From Sediminibacterium sp. (lineage in GTDB: Bacteria; Bacteroidota; Bacteroidia; Chitinophagales; Chitinophagaceae): a stretch of DNA of 21,714 nt. The notes under the pieces are model-generated. The model did not search any database, was not told the origin of the DNA, and saw only the letters and a list, made by a program, of their open reading frames with translations. Of the stretch, positions 7,593 to 15,294 are shown in pieces (positions within the stretch are counted from its first letter, which is position 1; each line of letters begins with the position of its first letter). The position numbers were made by a program, and so were the translations under genes. The DNA lies in NCBI GenBank assembly GCA_030158535.1, contig JAOASV010000013.1, positions 1 through 21,714 on the forward strand. The letters run 5' to 3'.

Positions 7593-8051
7593 ATGAAAAA
7601 CATTAAAAAATTAGGCCCACGTAAACGAATAGCACTTGTGGCACATGATAATAAAAAGGCGGACTTGATGGCCTGGGTAGAACACAACCGGACGGTACTC
7701 TCTAAACACGAGTTAATTGCAACAGGCACCACCGGAAAAATTATTGAAGAAAAAATAGATAGGCCGGTAAAAAAACTAATGAGCGGACCCATGGGAGGTG
7801 ACCAGCAAATAGGTGCTATGATTGCAAATGGCGAAATAGACATGATGTTTTTTTTCTGGGATCCTATGGAAGCGCAACCACATGATAGTGATGTAAAAGC
7901 ATTATTAAGACTTTGTGTGTTATGGAATATTCCAATGGCTTGTGATAGAGCCACCGCCGATTTTGTAATCACATCTCCATTTATGCATGGCGACTATGAT
8001 GCTACCATTCCTGATTACAGCGATTATCTAAACAGGAAGATTGTAAAATAG
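7593..8051 (+). CDS. mgsA: Methylglyoxal synthase
   Basis: MgsA converts dihydroxyacetone phosphate to methylglyoxal and phosphate, a bypass that relieves sugar-phosphate build-up. The 152-residue protein has the standard length and is cytosolic. H18 (LVAHDN) aligns with the phosphate-contacting His; TGTTGK (44-49) is the phosphate loop. SGPMGGDQQIGA (64-75) contains D70, which corresponds to the catalytic Asp71 of the E. coli enzyme. WDPMEAQPHDSDVKALLR (89-106) is the family signature with H97 and D100. The ATG at 7593 lies just before the first strand. It follows the PlsC-like gene by 33 bases and is followed after one base by the GNAT gene, so co-transcription is likely. A TACCTTTC box at 7566-7573 (7 of 8 match to the -7 consensus) might add a second promoter. 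Confidence 0.97.
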   Translation: MKNIKKLGPRKRIALVAHDNKKADLMAWVEHNRTVLSKHELIATGTTGKIIEEKIDRPVKKLMSGPMGGDQQIGAMIANGEIDMMFFFWDPMEAQPHDSDVKALLRLCVLWNIPMACDRATADFVITSPFMHGDYDATIPDYSDYLNRKIVK

Positions 8052-8052
8052 G

Positions 8053-8556
8053 ATGCAAAAAATAAATATTCGGAACTGGAAAATCAGTGACGCCCAAGCC
8101 CTTGCCGCAGTGGCCAATAATCGAAACGTTTGGAACAGTATTAGAAATGAATTTCCTAGCCCCTACACGGTTATGGATGCACTTGCTTGGATTAAGCATG
8201 CCAATGAAGAAAAGCCTGTGTCAAATTTTGCCATCGAAATTGGAACATTGGTGGCCGGAAACATAAGCTGTACCTGGCATAAAGACGTATATGCTAAAAC
8301 GGTAGAGATTGGTTATTTTATTGGAGAAAACTATTGGGGAAAAGGCATTGCAACAGCCGCGGTATCACAAATGCTAGAAGCAATTAAAAAAAATAAAGAA
8401 ATCGTTCGCATCGAAGCAAAAATTTTTGGTAACAACAAAGGATCGGCGCGTGTGCTAGAAAAAAATAATTTTGTATTAGAAGGAACCAGAAAAAATGCAA
8501 TTTTTAAAAATGGCGTAATCGCTGACGAAGAAGTATGGGTTTATTTGGTATCATAA
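8053..8556 (+). CDS. GNAT family (RimJ/RimL-like) N-acetyltransferase
   Basis: A 167-residue acetyl-CoA-dependent acetyltransferase of the RimJ/RimL type. The acetyl-CoA pyrophosphate loop is visible as NYWGKGIAT (93-101). Flanking signatures are VEIGYFIGENYWGKG and IFGNNKGSARVLEKNNFVLEG (about 124-144), where 'N..S.rvleK.GF..EG' is typical of the subfamily. The substrate (protein N-terminus, small amine or antibiotic) cannot be told from sequence. It starts one base after the mgsA stop and its last 22 bases overlap the cyclophilin start, so translation of the three is probably coupled. Confidence 0.9.
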   Translation: MQKINIRNWKISDAQALAAVANNRNVWNSIRNEFPSPYTVMDALAWIKHANEEKPVSNFAIEIGTLVAGNISCTWHKDVYAKTVEIGYFIGENYWGKGIATAAVSQMLEAIKKNKEIVRIEAKIFGNNKGSARVLEKNNFVLEGTRKNAIFKNGVIADEEVWVYLVS

Positions 8557-9143
8557 AAAAAATGACTGCTGTTGCTATTTGCACAGCGCTATTATTTTTT
8601 TCATGCACACAAAAAAAGTATGCCAATCCGCGCATACAAATTGAAACCAAATATGGCATCATAGAAGCTGAATTATACCCTAGCAAAGCGCCTCAAACCT
8701 GCGCTGCCATTTTATCTTACGTTGATTCAGGTTTTTATGAAGACGCTTCTTTTTACCGCGTATTAAATGTAACCAACCAGCCATCTAACGCACCCAAAAC
8801 TGAAATTTTACAGGGCGGTCTTTGGAAAACCAATTACATGAAGCTCTATGAAATGAAGGGGATTCCGCACGAACCCACTTCTAAAACGGGACTCAAACAC
8901 ACCGATGGTGTTTTATCGCTGGCGCGTAATTTGCCTGGCACAGCCAACGCCGAATTTTTTATTTGCATTGGTAACCAACCCGGTCTCGACGAAGGAGGTG
9001 AAAATGTAGAAGATAAACTTGGCTATGCCGCTTTTGGAAAAGTAGTAAAGGGTATGTCTGTGGTCCGAAAAATATATATGTTAAACGATCACGAACAAAT
9101 GCTTACGCCACCTGTTGCTATTTATAATATTACTAGAAAATAA
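8535..9143 (+). CDS. Cyclophilin-type peptidyl-prolyl cis-trans isomerase, probable lipoprotein
   Basis: A 202-residue cyclophilin that would speed proline isomerisation during folding of envelope proteins. The N-terminus has two lysines, a hydrophobic stretch and FFSC, giving a likely lipidated Cys at residue 24. Domain landmarks are FYRV (73-76, with R75 at the catalytic Arg position), LQGG (92-95), GVLSLAR (125-131), AEFFI (139-143) and LGYAAFGKV (162-170). The usual Gln of the S-Q-F-F motif is Glu here. ATG 8535 overlaps the GNAT gene by 22 bases; the alternative ATG at 8562 would remove the basic residues of the signal, so 8535 is preferred. uvrB follows after 5 bases. Confidence 0.9.
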   Translation: MGLFGIIKKMTAVAICTALLFFSCTQKKYANPRIQIETKYGIIEAELYPSKAPQTCAAILSYVDSGFYEDASFYRVLNVTNQPSNAPKTEILQGGLWKTNYMKLYEMKGIPHEPTSKTGLKHTDGVLSLARNLPGTANAEFFICIGNQPGLDEGGENVEDKLGYAAFGKVVKGMSVVRKIYMLNDHEQMLTPPVAIYNITRK

Positions 9144-9148
9144 ACGGT

Positions 9149-11182
9149 ATGCCATTTACGCTTCACGCACCCTATAGTCCAGCAGGTGATCAGCCCTTTG
9201 CCATTGATCAGCTCACGAAAGGCGTGCTTGAAAACGAGCAGTACCAAACACTTTTAGGGGTTACGGGTAGCGGTAAAACCTTTACCATCGCCAATGTTAT
9301 TCAAAATACACAAAGACCTACGCTGGTGCTTACGCACAACAAAACCCTTGTGGCACAGCTCTATGGCGAGTTCAAGCAGTTTTTTCCAGACAATGCCGTA
9401 GGCTATTTTGTAAGCTATTACGATTATTATCAACCCGAAGCGTATATGCCTGTTACGGGTGTGTACATCGAAAAAGATTTAAGCATCAATGAAGAGCTTG
9501 ATAAACTAAGACTTCAAGCAACTGCGCAATTGTTAAGTGGCCGTAGAGATATTATTATTGTAGCGAGTGTGAGTTGTATTTATGGTATGGGTAATCCTAC
9601 CGAATATGAAAATGGTATTGTGCGCATTCATACGGGGCAGGTGGTATCGAGGCAAGCATTTTTACACGCACTAATTAATTCGTTGTATTCGCGCACGCAA
9701 GATGATTTTAAACGTGGATCTTTTAGAGTAAAAGGCGACACCGTTGATATTAATTTACCCTATGTCGATTTTGGATACCGCGTTACTTTTTTTGGTGACG
9801 AAATTGAATCGATAGAAAGCATTGAAACCGAAACCAGCAAACGCATTGGTACGATGGACAATGCAGCCATTTTTCCAGCGAATTTATATTTAGCGCCCAA
9901 AGACATGATTGTAGAAGTGATTCACGAAATACAAGATGAAATGCGCGCGCAATACGAATATTTTATGCGCGTTGGTAAAAAGCAAGAAGCCAACCGTATC
10001 AAAGAAAGGGTAGAATACGATTTAGAAATGATTCGTGAATTAGGTTATTGCTCCGGTATCGAAAACTATTCTCGTTTTTTTGATAGAAGAAAACCTGGCA
10101 CCAGACCCTTTTGTTTACTCGATTATTTTCCTAAAGATTTTTTGTGCATCATAGATGAGAGCCATCAAACCATTCCGCAAATTGCAGGCATGTACGGTGG
10201 CGATAGATCCCGAAAAATGACACTCGTAGATTATGGATTTCGTTTACCGAGTGCCATAGATAACCGACCGCTTAATTTTCATGAGTTTGACAACATGATC
10301 GGCCAAACTATTTTTGTGAGTGCCACCCCCGCCGAATATGAACTTGAAAAAACCGGAGGCGTAGTGGTAGAGCAGGTTGTAAGACCTACCGGCTTATTAG
10401 ATCCGCCTATTCAGGTGCGTCCAAGCCATCATCAAATCGACGATTTATTACACGAAATTGATTTACGCATTACTAGCGGCGACCGTGTGCTTGTTACAAC
10501 ACTAACCAAGCGTATGGCCGAAGAAATGAATCAGTATTTAGCCAAGCGAAATATAAAAGCCAAATACATTCATAGCGATGTGGATACACTTGAGCGCGTT
10601 GAAATTTTAAGAGACTTACGATTAGGTGTGATTGATGTACTGGTGGGCGTTAACCTTTTAAGAGAAGGACTTGATTTACCAGAAGTTTCACTCGTAGCTA
10701 TTTTAGACGCAGATAAAGAAGGATTTTTAAGAAATGAAAAATCACTTACACAAACAGCTGGTCGTGCCGCGCGAAATGTAAACGGACTCGTTATTTTTTA
10801 TGCCGATAAAATGACCATGAGTATGCAGCGCACCATCGATGAAACTGCACGTCGTAGGGCCAAGCAAATTGCTTACAATGAGGCCCACAACATTACGCCC
10901 ACAACGGTTTCAAAAAGTAAGGAGCAGGTGTTTGCACAAACATCGGTGCTTGACATTAAGGGATACGATCCATCAAATGCGGTACAACACAACACCGACA
11001 AGACAGAGAGTCAAACTTTTGCAGAACAAGTAGTTTATACAACCATTCCTCAAATAGAAAAAGCCATCAAACAAGCTAAAAAAGAAATGGAGGGTGCTGC
11101 CAAAGACATGGACTTTATAGAAGCCGCCCGCCTACGAGACGAAATGTTTCGTTTACAAAAAATAAGAGATGAGATGAAATAA
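9149..11182 (+). CDS. uvrB: Excinuclease ABC subunit B
   Basis: UvrB is the damage-verifying helicase-like subunit of nucleotide excision repair; it is loaded by UvrA and recruits UvrC. The 677-residue length is normal. Motifs in order: Walker A GVTGSGKT (37-44); the DNA-gripping beta-hairpin YYDYYQPEAYMP (90-101); DESH (336-339) as Walker B; SATP (391-394); REGLDLPE (505-512); QTAGRAARN (535-543) as motif VI. The C-terminal UVR domain (about 631-677, with KDMDFIEAARLRDEM) binds UvrC. It starts 5 bases after the cyclophilin stop with no promoter between, so it is probably the last gene of the run that begins with the PlsC-like gene. Confidence 0.99.
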   Translation: MPFTLHAPYSPAGDQPFAIDQLTKGVLENEQYQTLLGVTGSGKTFTIANVIQNTQRPTLVLTHNKTLVAQLYGEFKQFFPDNAVGYFVSYYDYYQPEAYMPVTGVYIEKDLSINEELDKLRLQATAQLLSGRRDIIIVASVSCIYGMGNPTEYENGIVRIHTGQVVSRQAFLHALINSLYSRTQDDFKRGSFRVKGDTVDINLPYVDFGYRVTFFGDEIESIESIETETSKRIGTMDNAAIFPANLYLAPKDMIVEVIHEIQDEMRAQYEYFMRVGKKQEANRIKERVEYDLEMIRELGYCSGIENYSRFFDRRKPGTRPFCLLDYFPKDFLCIIDESHQTIPQIAGMYGGDRSRKMTLVDYGFRLPSAIDNRPLNFHEFDNMIGQTIFVSATPAEYELEKTGGVVVEQVVRPTGLLDPPIQVRPSHHQIDDLLHEIDLRITSGDRVLVTTLTKRMAEEMNQYLAKRNIKAKYIHSDVDTLERVEILRDLRLGVIDVLVGVNLLREGLDLPEVSLVAILDADKEGFLRNEKSLTQTAGRAARNVNGLVIFYADKMTMSMQRTIDETARRRAKQIAYNEAHNITPTTVSKSKEQVFAQTSVLDIKGYDPSNAVQHNTDKTESQTFAEQVVYTTIPQIEKAIKQAKKEMEGAAKDMDFIEAARLRDEMFRLQKIRDEMK

Positions 11183-11233
11183 CCTACTCAAGGTTTTGTA
11201 GAAAGTACAGATTTCTTATCTTGTTATCCAACG

Positions 11234-11821
11234 ATGCTGCTTATGCGCTTTTTTTGGTCACTATATGTATGGATTACCGGATGGAAAATCCATAATAACT
11301 TTCCCTATCATTTAGATAAGTGTGTACTCATTGTAGCGCCTCACACAAGCGCCTGGGATTTTGTAGTTGGCCTTGCCATCAGAAGTGTTAGGCGTTTAGA
11401 ACACGTTAAGTACCTAGGTAAAGATTCTTTATTTAAGGGTCCTTTTGCATTTATATTTAAAAGTACGGGTGGTTTTCCGGTAGATAGGTTTAATAAGCAC
11501 AATATGGTGGATCAGGTGGTCCAGCTTTTTAATAGCCACGAAAAATTTGTACTGGCTCTTTCGCCAGAAGGCACCAGAAAAAAAACAGAAAGGCTTAGAA
11601 CGGGCTTTTATCATATCGCCAAAAATGCGGGCGTACCCATTGTAATGATAGGACTTGATTTTGGTAAAAAAGAAGTGACGTTTAGCGAGCCGGTTTACAC
11701 CACCAATAATGAAGGGGAAGACTTCAAAAAAATAATAAACTTTTTTGCACCCCTACAAGGGAAGATTCCCGAATACGGGATGTCACATCTAATAGATACT
11801 TATGCAAACAACAACGCGTAA
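11234..11821 (+). CDS. PlsC-like 1-acyl-glycerol-3-phosphate acyltransferase family protein
   Basis: A compact 195-residue acyltransferase without the membrane tail of the gene at 6630. Block I is PHTSAWDF (36-43), a classic HX4D with H37 and D42. Block III is SPEGTRKKTERLRTGFYHIA, the acyl-acceptor phosphate-binding motif. GVPIVMIGLDFG fits block IV. The family acylates lysophospholipids or related acceptors at the cytoplasmic membrane face. ATG 11234 is taken; an ATG three codons later is equally possible. A weak promoter (TTTTG at 11194-11198, TATCTTG at 11217-11223) lies in the 51-base gap after uvrB. The 3' end overlaps the acyl-CoA ligase start by 20 bases, pointing to translational coupling and a shared lipid-recycling role. 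Confidence 0.88.
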   Translation: MLLMRFFWSLYVWITGWKIHNNFPYHLDKCVLIVAPHTSAWDFVVGLAIRSVRRLEHVKYLGKDSLFKGPFAFIFKSTGGFPVDRFNKHNMVDQVVQLFNSHEKFVLALSPEGTRKKTERLRTGFYHIAKNAGVPIVMIGLDFGKKEVTFSEPVYTTNNEGEDFKKIINFFAPLQGKIPEYGMSHLIDTYANNNA

Positions 11822-13454
11822 ATACCCAACCTTAATTGATAAGTTTTGTGATTTTGAAGCATCACAACCGGATCAATTGTTTTTATCAGAACCAGTAGCG
11901 GGTAGTTATAAAAATTTTACTTGGGCCCAGGCTGGTCAGCAAGTAAGAAAAATGGCCGCTGCATTAAATGCAATGGGTCTTGGAAAAGATGACAAGGTGG
12001 CGATACTTAGTAAAAATTGTGCGCACTGGATTATGGCCGATTTAGCCATTTCATTTGCTGGTTGTGTATCGGTTCCTATGTATCCAAATATGACGGCGGA
12101 ATCTATTCAGCAAATTTTAGAACATAGTGAAGCCAAAGCTATTTTTTTTGGAAAACTAGATGGCGCAGATCAAATGCGAAAAGGTGTTCCCGAACATTTA
12201 ATAACCATTGGTTTCCCTTTTTATCTTGAAAAAAATACGCTTAACTGGGATGATTTAATTTCACAACACGAACCGGTACAAGGCAATCCAGTAAAGGATT
12301 CCATGGCACTAGCGACCATTATATATACTTCGGGAACTACGGGTCAGCCTAAGGGTGTGATGCATAATTTTCATGCTATTGGATTTGCCGTGGATAGATT
12401 TTTGAATCATATTCCTCAAATAAAAAAAGAAGTATTTTTTTCTTATTTACCACTATGTCATGTGGCAGAAAAAATGCTTGTAAAGTGTGGCGCTATTTTT
12501 ACCGGCAGCACTATTTATTTTGTAGAAAGCTTAGATTCTTTCAATGCTAATTTAGTGCATACACAACCCACTGTTTTTTTAGCGGTTCCACGTATTTGGG
12601 AAAAAATGCAAGAAGGTATTTTATCTAAAATGCCACAAAAAAAATTAAGTACTTTATTAAGCATACCAATTGTTTCTTCTCTTATAAAAAAAGCAATAAA
12701 AAAGAAACTAGGACTATCTAAAGCCAAATTTATTTTTACGGGCGCTTCTCCCATCAGTGTGTCATTACAAGAGTGGTTTGCAAAACTCGATATCATTATT
12801 TTAGAAGCCTATGGTATGACTGAAAACTCGGCATTATCACACGCCAACCGCCCAGGGCATCATAAATTTGGTACGGTGGGTCAAACCTATCAAAATGTTG
12901 AGGTAAGACTTAGTGCCGAAAATGAAGTGCAAGTAAAAAGTGAAGCCTCTATGCTAGGGTATTATAAAGAGCCGCAGCTAACCGCCGAATCTTTTGAAGA
13001 TGGTTTCTTAAAAACTGGCGACGAGGGCTCCATAGACGAAAAAGGGTATTTAACCATTACTGGCCGTATCAAAGACCAGTTTAAAACCAGTAAGGGTAAA
13101 TATATTATGCCTGCCCCAATCGAAACCAAACTACTCGAGCACCCGCTTATTAGTCAGGCTTGTGTGGTAGGATCTGGTATGACATCTGCATTTGTGCTAT
13201 GTACCCTAGCGCAAACGACGGAATCAGCTTCTGGTTTAGAAGAGGACCTAAGTGGATTTTTAGATCAAGTCAACCACACACTAGACCACCATGAACGACT
13301 TTCTAAAATGGTTATTTGTAAAGAAGAGTGGAGTATTCCCAATGGTCTTCTAACGCCCACGTTAAAAATTAAGCGAAAATCGATAGAATCGTATTATGGA
13401 AATAACTACGATCTATGGCTTCAGGAGGAGAAAAAGGTTATTTTTGTATCGTAA
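11802..13454 (+). CDS. Long-chain fatty acid-CoA ligase (AMP-binding family)
   Basis: A 550-residue ANL-superfamily enzyme that activates a fatty acid via an acyl-AMP to acyl-CoA (or acyl-ACP). Motifs: P-loop YTSGTTGQPKG (175-185), YGMTE (337-341), TGDEG (405-409), and the hinge/A8 region GRIKDQFKTSKGKYIMPAPIE (421-441). LTPTLKIKR (517-525) contains the C-terminal catalytic Lys, probably K522. The 'F.TS.GKY..P..IE' form is typical of long-chain ligases of the FadD15/ACSL branch rather than acetyl-CoA synthetase. Its ATG lies inside the end of the acyltransferase gene (20-base overlap). The pair carries the two activities that E. coli Aas joins in one protein, so re-acylation of lysophospholipid is a reasonable guess. 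Confidence 0.92.
   Translation: MQTTTRKYPTLIDKFCDFEASQPDQLFLSEPVAGSYKNFTWAQAGQQVRKMAAALNAMGLGKDDKVAILSKNCAHWIMADLAISFAGCVSVPMYPNMTAESIQQILEHSEAKAIFFGKLDGADQMRKGVPEHLITIGFPFYLEKNTLNWDDLISQHEPVQGNPVKDSMALATIIYTSGTTGQPKGVMHNFHAIGFAVDRFLNHIPQIKKEVFFSYLPLCHVAEKMLVKCGAIFTGSTIYFVESLDSFNANLVHTQPTVFLAVPRIWEKMQEGILSKMPQKKLSTLLSIPIVSSLIKKAIKKKLGLSKAKFIFTGASPISVSLQEWFAKLDIIILEAYGMTENSALSHANRPGHHKFGTVGQTYQNVEVRLSAENEVQVKSEASMLGYYKEPQLTAESFEDGFLKTGDEGSIDEKGYLTITGRIKDQFKTSKGKYIMPAPIETKLLEHPLISQACVVGSGMTSAFVLCTLAQTTESASGLEEDLSGFLDQVNHTLDHHERLSKMVICKEEWSIPNGLLTPTLKIKRKSIESYYGNNYDLWLQEEKKVIFVS
13439..13446 (+). promoter_or_regulatory. Possible -7 element for the OmpA-like lipoprotein gene
   Basis: TATTTTTG is an exact TAnnTTTG match, but it lies in the last codons of the ligase gene, 83 bases before the lipoprotein ATG, and has no TTG at the right distance upstream. 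A chance match is quite possible. Confidence 0.25.
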
Positions 13455-13529
13455 ATCCCATTAAAACGCACAATTTTTTATCAAAACAAGCGTTTATACA
13501 TCGACTAACTATCAATAATTTATACTGTT

Positions 13530-14435
13530 ATGAAACTAAAACAACTATTTACAGTAATCGGCGCTTCAGCATTGCTGGTTTCTTGTGTGAGCACAAAGAA
13601 GTTTAAAGAAAGTGAAGCTAAGTATGTTCAACTAAGTGGTTCTTACTTAGACATGCAAGAAAAATACCGTGCCCTTCAAGATGAAGTTAAAGCTATCCAA
13701 GCACAGTTAGACAAGTCTAAATCTGCAAATGCTGAATTAACAGCAAGAAAAAAGGCGTTAGAAGAGCAAATTGCTGGCCTTAATGATCAAGTAGAATACT
13801 TGCGTAAAAATAGTAGCACTGCAATGGAGCAGTTAAAAGATTTATCTGTTATCACTGGTGCACAAGCAGAGAGCATTAAAAAATCTTTAGAAAATATTGG
13901 TGCAAAAGATATTTACATCAGAGACCTACAAGGTTCTATTGCACGTAAAGATTCTTTAAACATGGCACTTGTTATGAACTTAAAAGGTGCTTTAGGAAAT
14001 TTAGAAGATCAAGACATCAATGTTAAAGTTGATAAAGGTGTTGTATATGTAGACATCTCTGATAAATTATTATTTAAAACAGGAAGCTACGATGTTACTG
14101 AGCGCGCAAAAGTTGTGTTAGGTAAAGTAGCAAAAGTTTTAGCTGCACAACCAGAAATTGAATTCATGGTAGAAGGTCACACAGACAATGTTGCGATCAG
14201 TACTGACGAATTAAATGACAACTGGGATTTGAGTGTTAAGCGTGCAACTTCTATTGTTCGCATCTTACAAAAATCTTATGGCCTTGATCCAAAACGCATG
14301 ACAGCAGCGGGTCGTAGCCAATACTTACCAATCGCAGACAATAGCACTGCAGCAGGTAGAGCAACCAACAGAAGAACAAGAATTGTGGTATTACCTCAGT
14401 TAGATCAGTTCTTTAAGTTATTGGAAAAAAAGTAG
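13530..14435 (+). CDS. OmpA family peptidoglycan-binding lipoprotein
   Basis: A 301-residue outer-membrane-type lipoprotein. The signal ends with LLVSC, giving lipidated C19. Residues about 25-120 are rich in Glu, Lys, Leu and Gln and should form a coiled coil that spans part of the periplasm. Residues about 170-288 are an OmpA/MotB C-terminal domain that binds diaminopimelate in peptidoglycan: EGHTDN (215-220, with the ligand-contacting Asp), NWDLSVKRA (231-239), GRSQYLPIADN (261-271) and NRRTRI (280-285, with the ligand-contacting Arg). It probably tethers the outer membrane to the wall. It is preceded by 75 bases after the ligase and followed by its own strong terminator, so it may be a separate transcription unit. 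Confidence 0.93.
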   Translation: MKLKQLFTVIGASALLVSCVSTKKFKESEAKYVQLSGSYLDMQEKYRALQDEVKAIQAQLDKSKSANAELTARKKALEEQIAGLNDQVEYLRKNSSTAMEQLKDLSVITGAQAESIKKSLENIGAKDIYIRDLQGSIARKDSLNMALVMNLKGALGNLEDQDINVKVDKGVVYVDISDKLLFKTGSYDVTERAKVVLGKVAKVLAAQPEIEFMVEGHTDNVAISTDELNDNWDLSVKRATSIVRILQKSYGLDPKRMTAAGRSQYLPIADNSTAAGRATNRRTRIVVLPQLDQFFKLLEKK

Positions 14436-14460
14436 TCTTTACTAACCCAATCCTATATTT

Positions 14461-14495
14461 GAGAGCGCTTCCTACAAGGAGGCGCTTTCTTTTTT
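14461..14495 (+). terminator. Rho-independent terminator of the OmpA-like gene, overlapping the next gene's 3' end
   Basis: AGCGCTTCCT (14464-14473) pairs with AGGAGGCGCT (14477-14486), including one G-T pair, around a 3-base loop; a T-run follows (14490-14495). The stop codon and last codons of the convergent L,D-transpeptidase gene lie inside the hairpin, so the same bases serve as coding sequence and terminator. Confidence 0.88.
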
Positions 14496-15176
14496 ATAGA
14501 TAGGTGCATAAATAAAAAAACAAGAACCTTCTTTAATCGTTTCAATTAAAGACTTGGTAATATTTTCTGGAACGGCAGGGCAACCCCAACTTCTTCCAAT
14601 CCCTGTTTTTTGTGCAGCAAAATTTTCATTGACATAGGGTGCACCATGTATCACAATAGACCTTTTTAATGCATGATCATTCATGCCTTTTTCTTTTCCA
14701 TCTAGCGCCAACGACAAACCATTTTTTCCAGTGTAGGTGTTTTGCGTAACAAAAAATCCCAAACTACTTTTTAAACTATTTATTTTGTTGGAAAAATTTT
14801 TTGCAATCGCAGCTCCTGAATTTTTTCCATGCGCTACGTAATCGTAAAAAATTAATTCCTGCGTAATTACATTAATTACAAAGAGCCTTTTTTGTGTGGA
14901 AGGCAGGCTAAAGTCTACAATCGATAAAACGGCACTGTTCATTAATTTGCCGTGTGCCAATAGTTTTTCGAAACCCCTTAGGGCCAGGTCAAATGCTTTT
15001 TTGGAAAGACCGCGCTGTTCGAGTGCTAATTTTTGGTAAAGCTGCTCTTTTGGGCTTGGCTCAGCTAGGGTAGCCGTGGAAAATGCCATAAAAAGGCAAA
15101 ACAACCCCAATTTGGCTCCTTTTGTAATCAAATCTAGTATGTATTGTTGCTTGGTCAAGCTGCAAAGGTACCCCAT
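14472..15176 (-). CDS. Murein L,D-transpeptidase catalytic domain protein (YkuD_2 type)
   Basis: A 234-residue exported protein with the L,D-transpeptidase catalytic signature of the Bacteroidota YkuD_2 type. IVIHGAPYV (174-182) carries H177, and GRSWGCPAVP (194-203) carries the nucleophile C199. Such enzymes form or cut 3-3 peptide crosslinks or attach proteins to murein; which of these applies is unknown. A Sec signal is visible as KGAKLGLFCLFMAFSTATLA (19-38). From ATG 15176 the segment before it is unusually long (18 residues). Two TAnnTTTG boxes lie inside this proposed N-terminus, so translation may begin later, at TTG codons 15131 or 15110. The stop lies inside the OmpA-gene terminator. 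Confidence 0.85.
   Translation of the reverse strand: MGYLCSLTKQQYILDLITKGAKLGLFCLFMAFSTATLAEPSPKEQLYQKLALEQRGLSKKAFDLALRGFEKLLAHGKLMNSAVLSIVDFSLPSTQKRLFVINVITQELIFYDYVAHGKNSGAAIAKNFSNKINSLKSSLGFFVTQNTYTGKNGLSLALDGKEKGMNDHALKRSIVIHGAPYVNENFAAQKTGIGRSWGCPAVPENITKSLIETIKEGSCFFIYAPIYKKESASL
15129..15158 (-). promoter_or_regulatory. Promoter-like TTG-N19-TAnnTTTG inside the 5' end of the L,D-transpeptidase ORF
   Basis: On the minus strand TTG (15158-15156) is followed after 19 bases by TAGATTTG (15136-15129), an exact Bacteroidota promoter. A second -7-like box, TACCTTTG, lies upstream at 15170-15163 without a -33 partner. If the 15129-15158 promoter is used, the start codon must be downstream of about 15122; TTG 15110 has AAGGAG about 8 bases before it. 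The -33 part overlaps the near-palindrome GCTTGGTCAAGC (15149-15160). Confidence 0.45.
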
Positions 15177-15216
15177 TAAATACGGGGGGCACTATAGCTA
15201 ATGTTAAAACCAAGCG

Positions 15217-15260
15217 TAAAAAACAAAAAAATCCCGCCTTAGGTTTTAACTATGGCGGGA
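15217..15260 (-). terminator. Rho-independent terminator of adk
   Basis: On the minus strand TCCCGCC (15260-15254) pairs with GGCGGGA (15238-15232) around a 15-base loop, followed by a long T-rich tail (15231-15217). It lies 35 bases beyond the adk stop and before the L,D-transpeptidase start, so adk and that gene are separate units. Confidence 0.85.
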
Positions 15261-15294
15261 AAGCAGTTAGCTGTTGGTTAGACTAGCTATATAA

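Noticed and set aside
7565..7972. Minus-strand 135-codon ORF opposite mgsA
   Set aside because: mgsA on the other strand has its full catalytic signature; the antisense frame has no recognisable domain.
8990..9009. Strong Shine-Dalgarno-like GAAGGAGGTG before an ATG inside the cyclophilin gene
   Set aside because: The ATG at 9004 is followed at once by TAG, so nothing is encoded; the bases are cyclophilin codons.
12515..12796. Minus-strand 93-codon ORF inside the acyl-CoA ligase gene
   Set aside because: Antisense shadow in a region where the ligase frame is clearly conserved.
13421..13606. Purine-rich AGGAGGAGAAAAAGG and the small ORF 13415-13606 spanning the ligase end and OmpA-gene start
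   Set aside because: The purine tract encodes the Glu/Lys-rich ligase C-terminus; the ORF overlaps two real genes in another frame and has no features.
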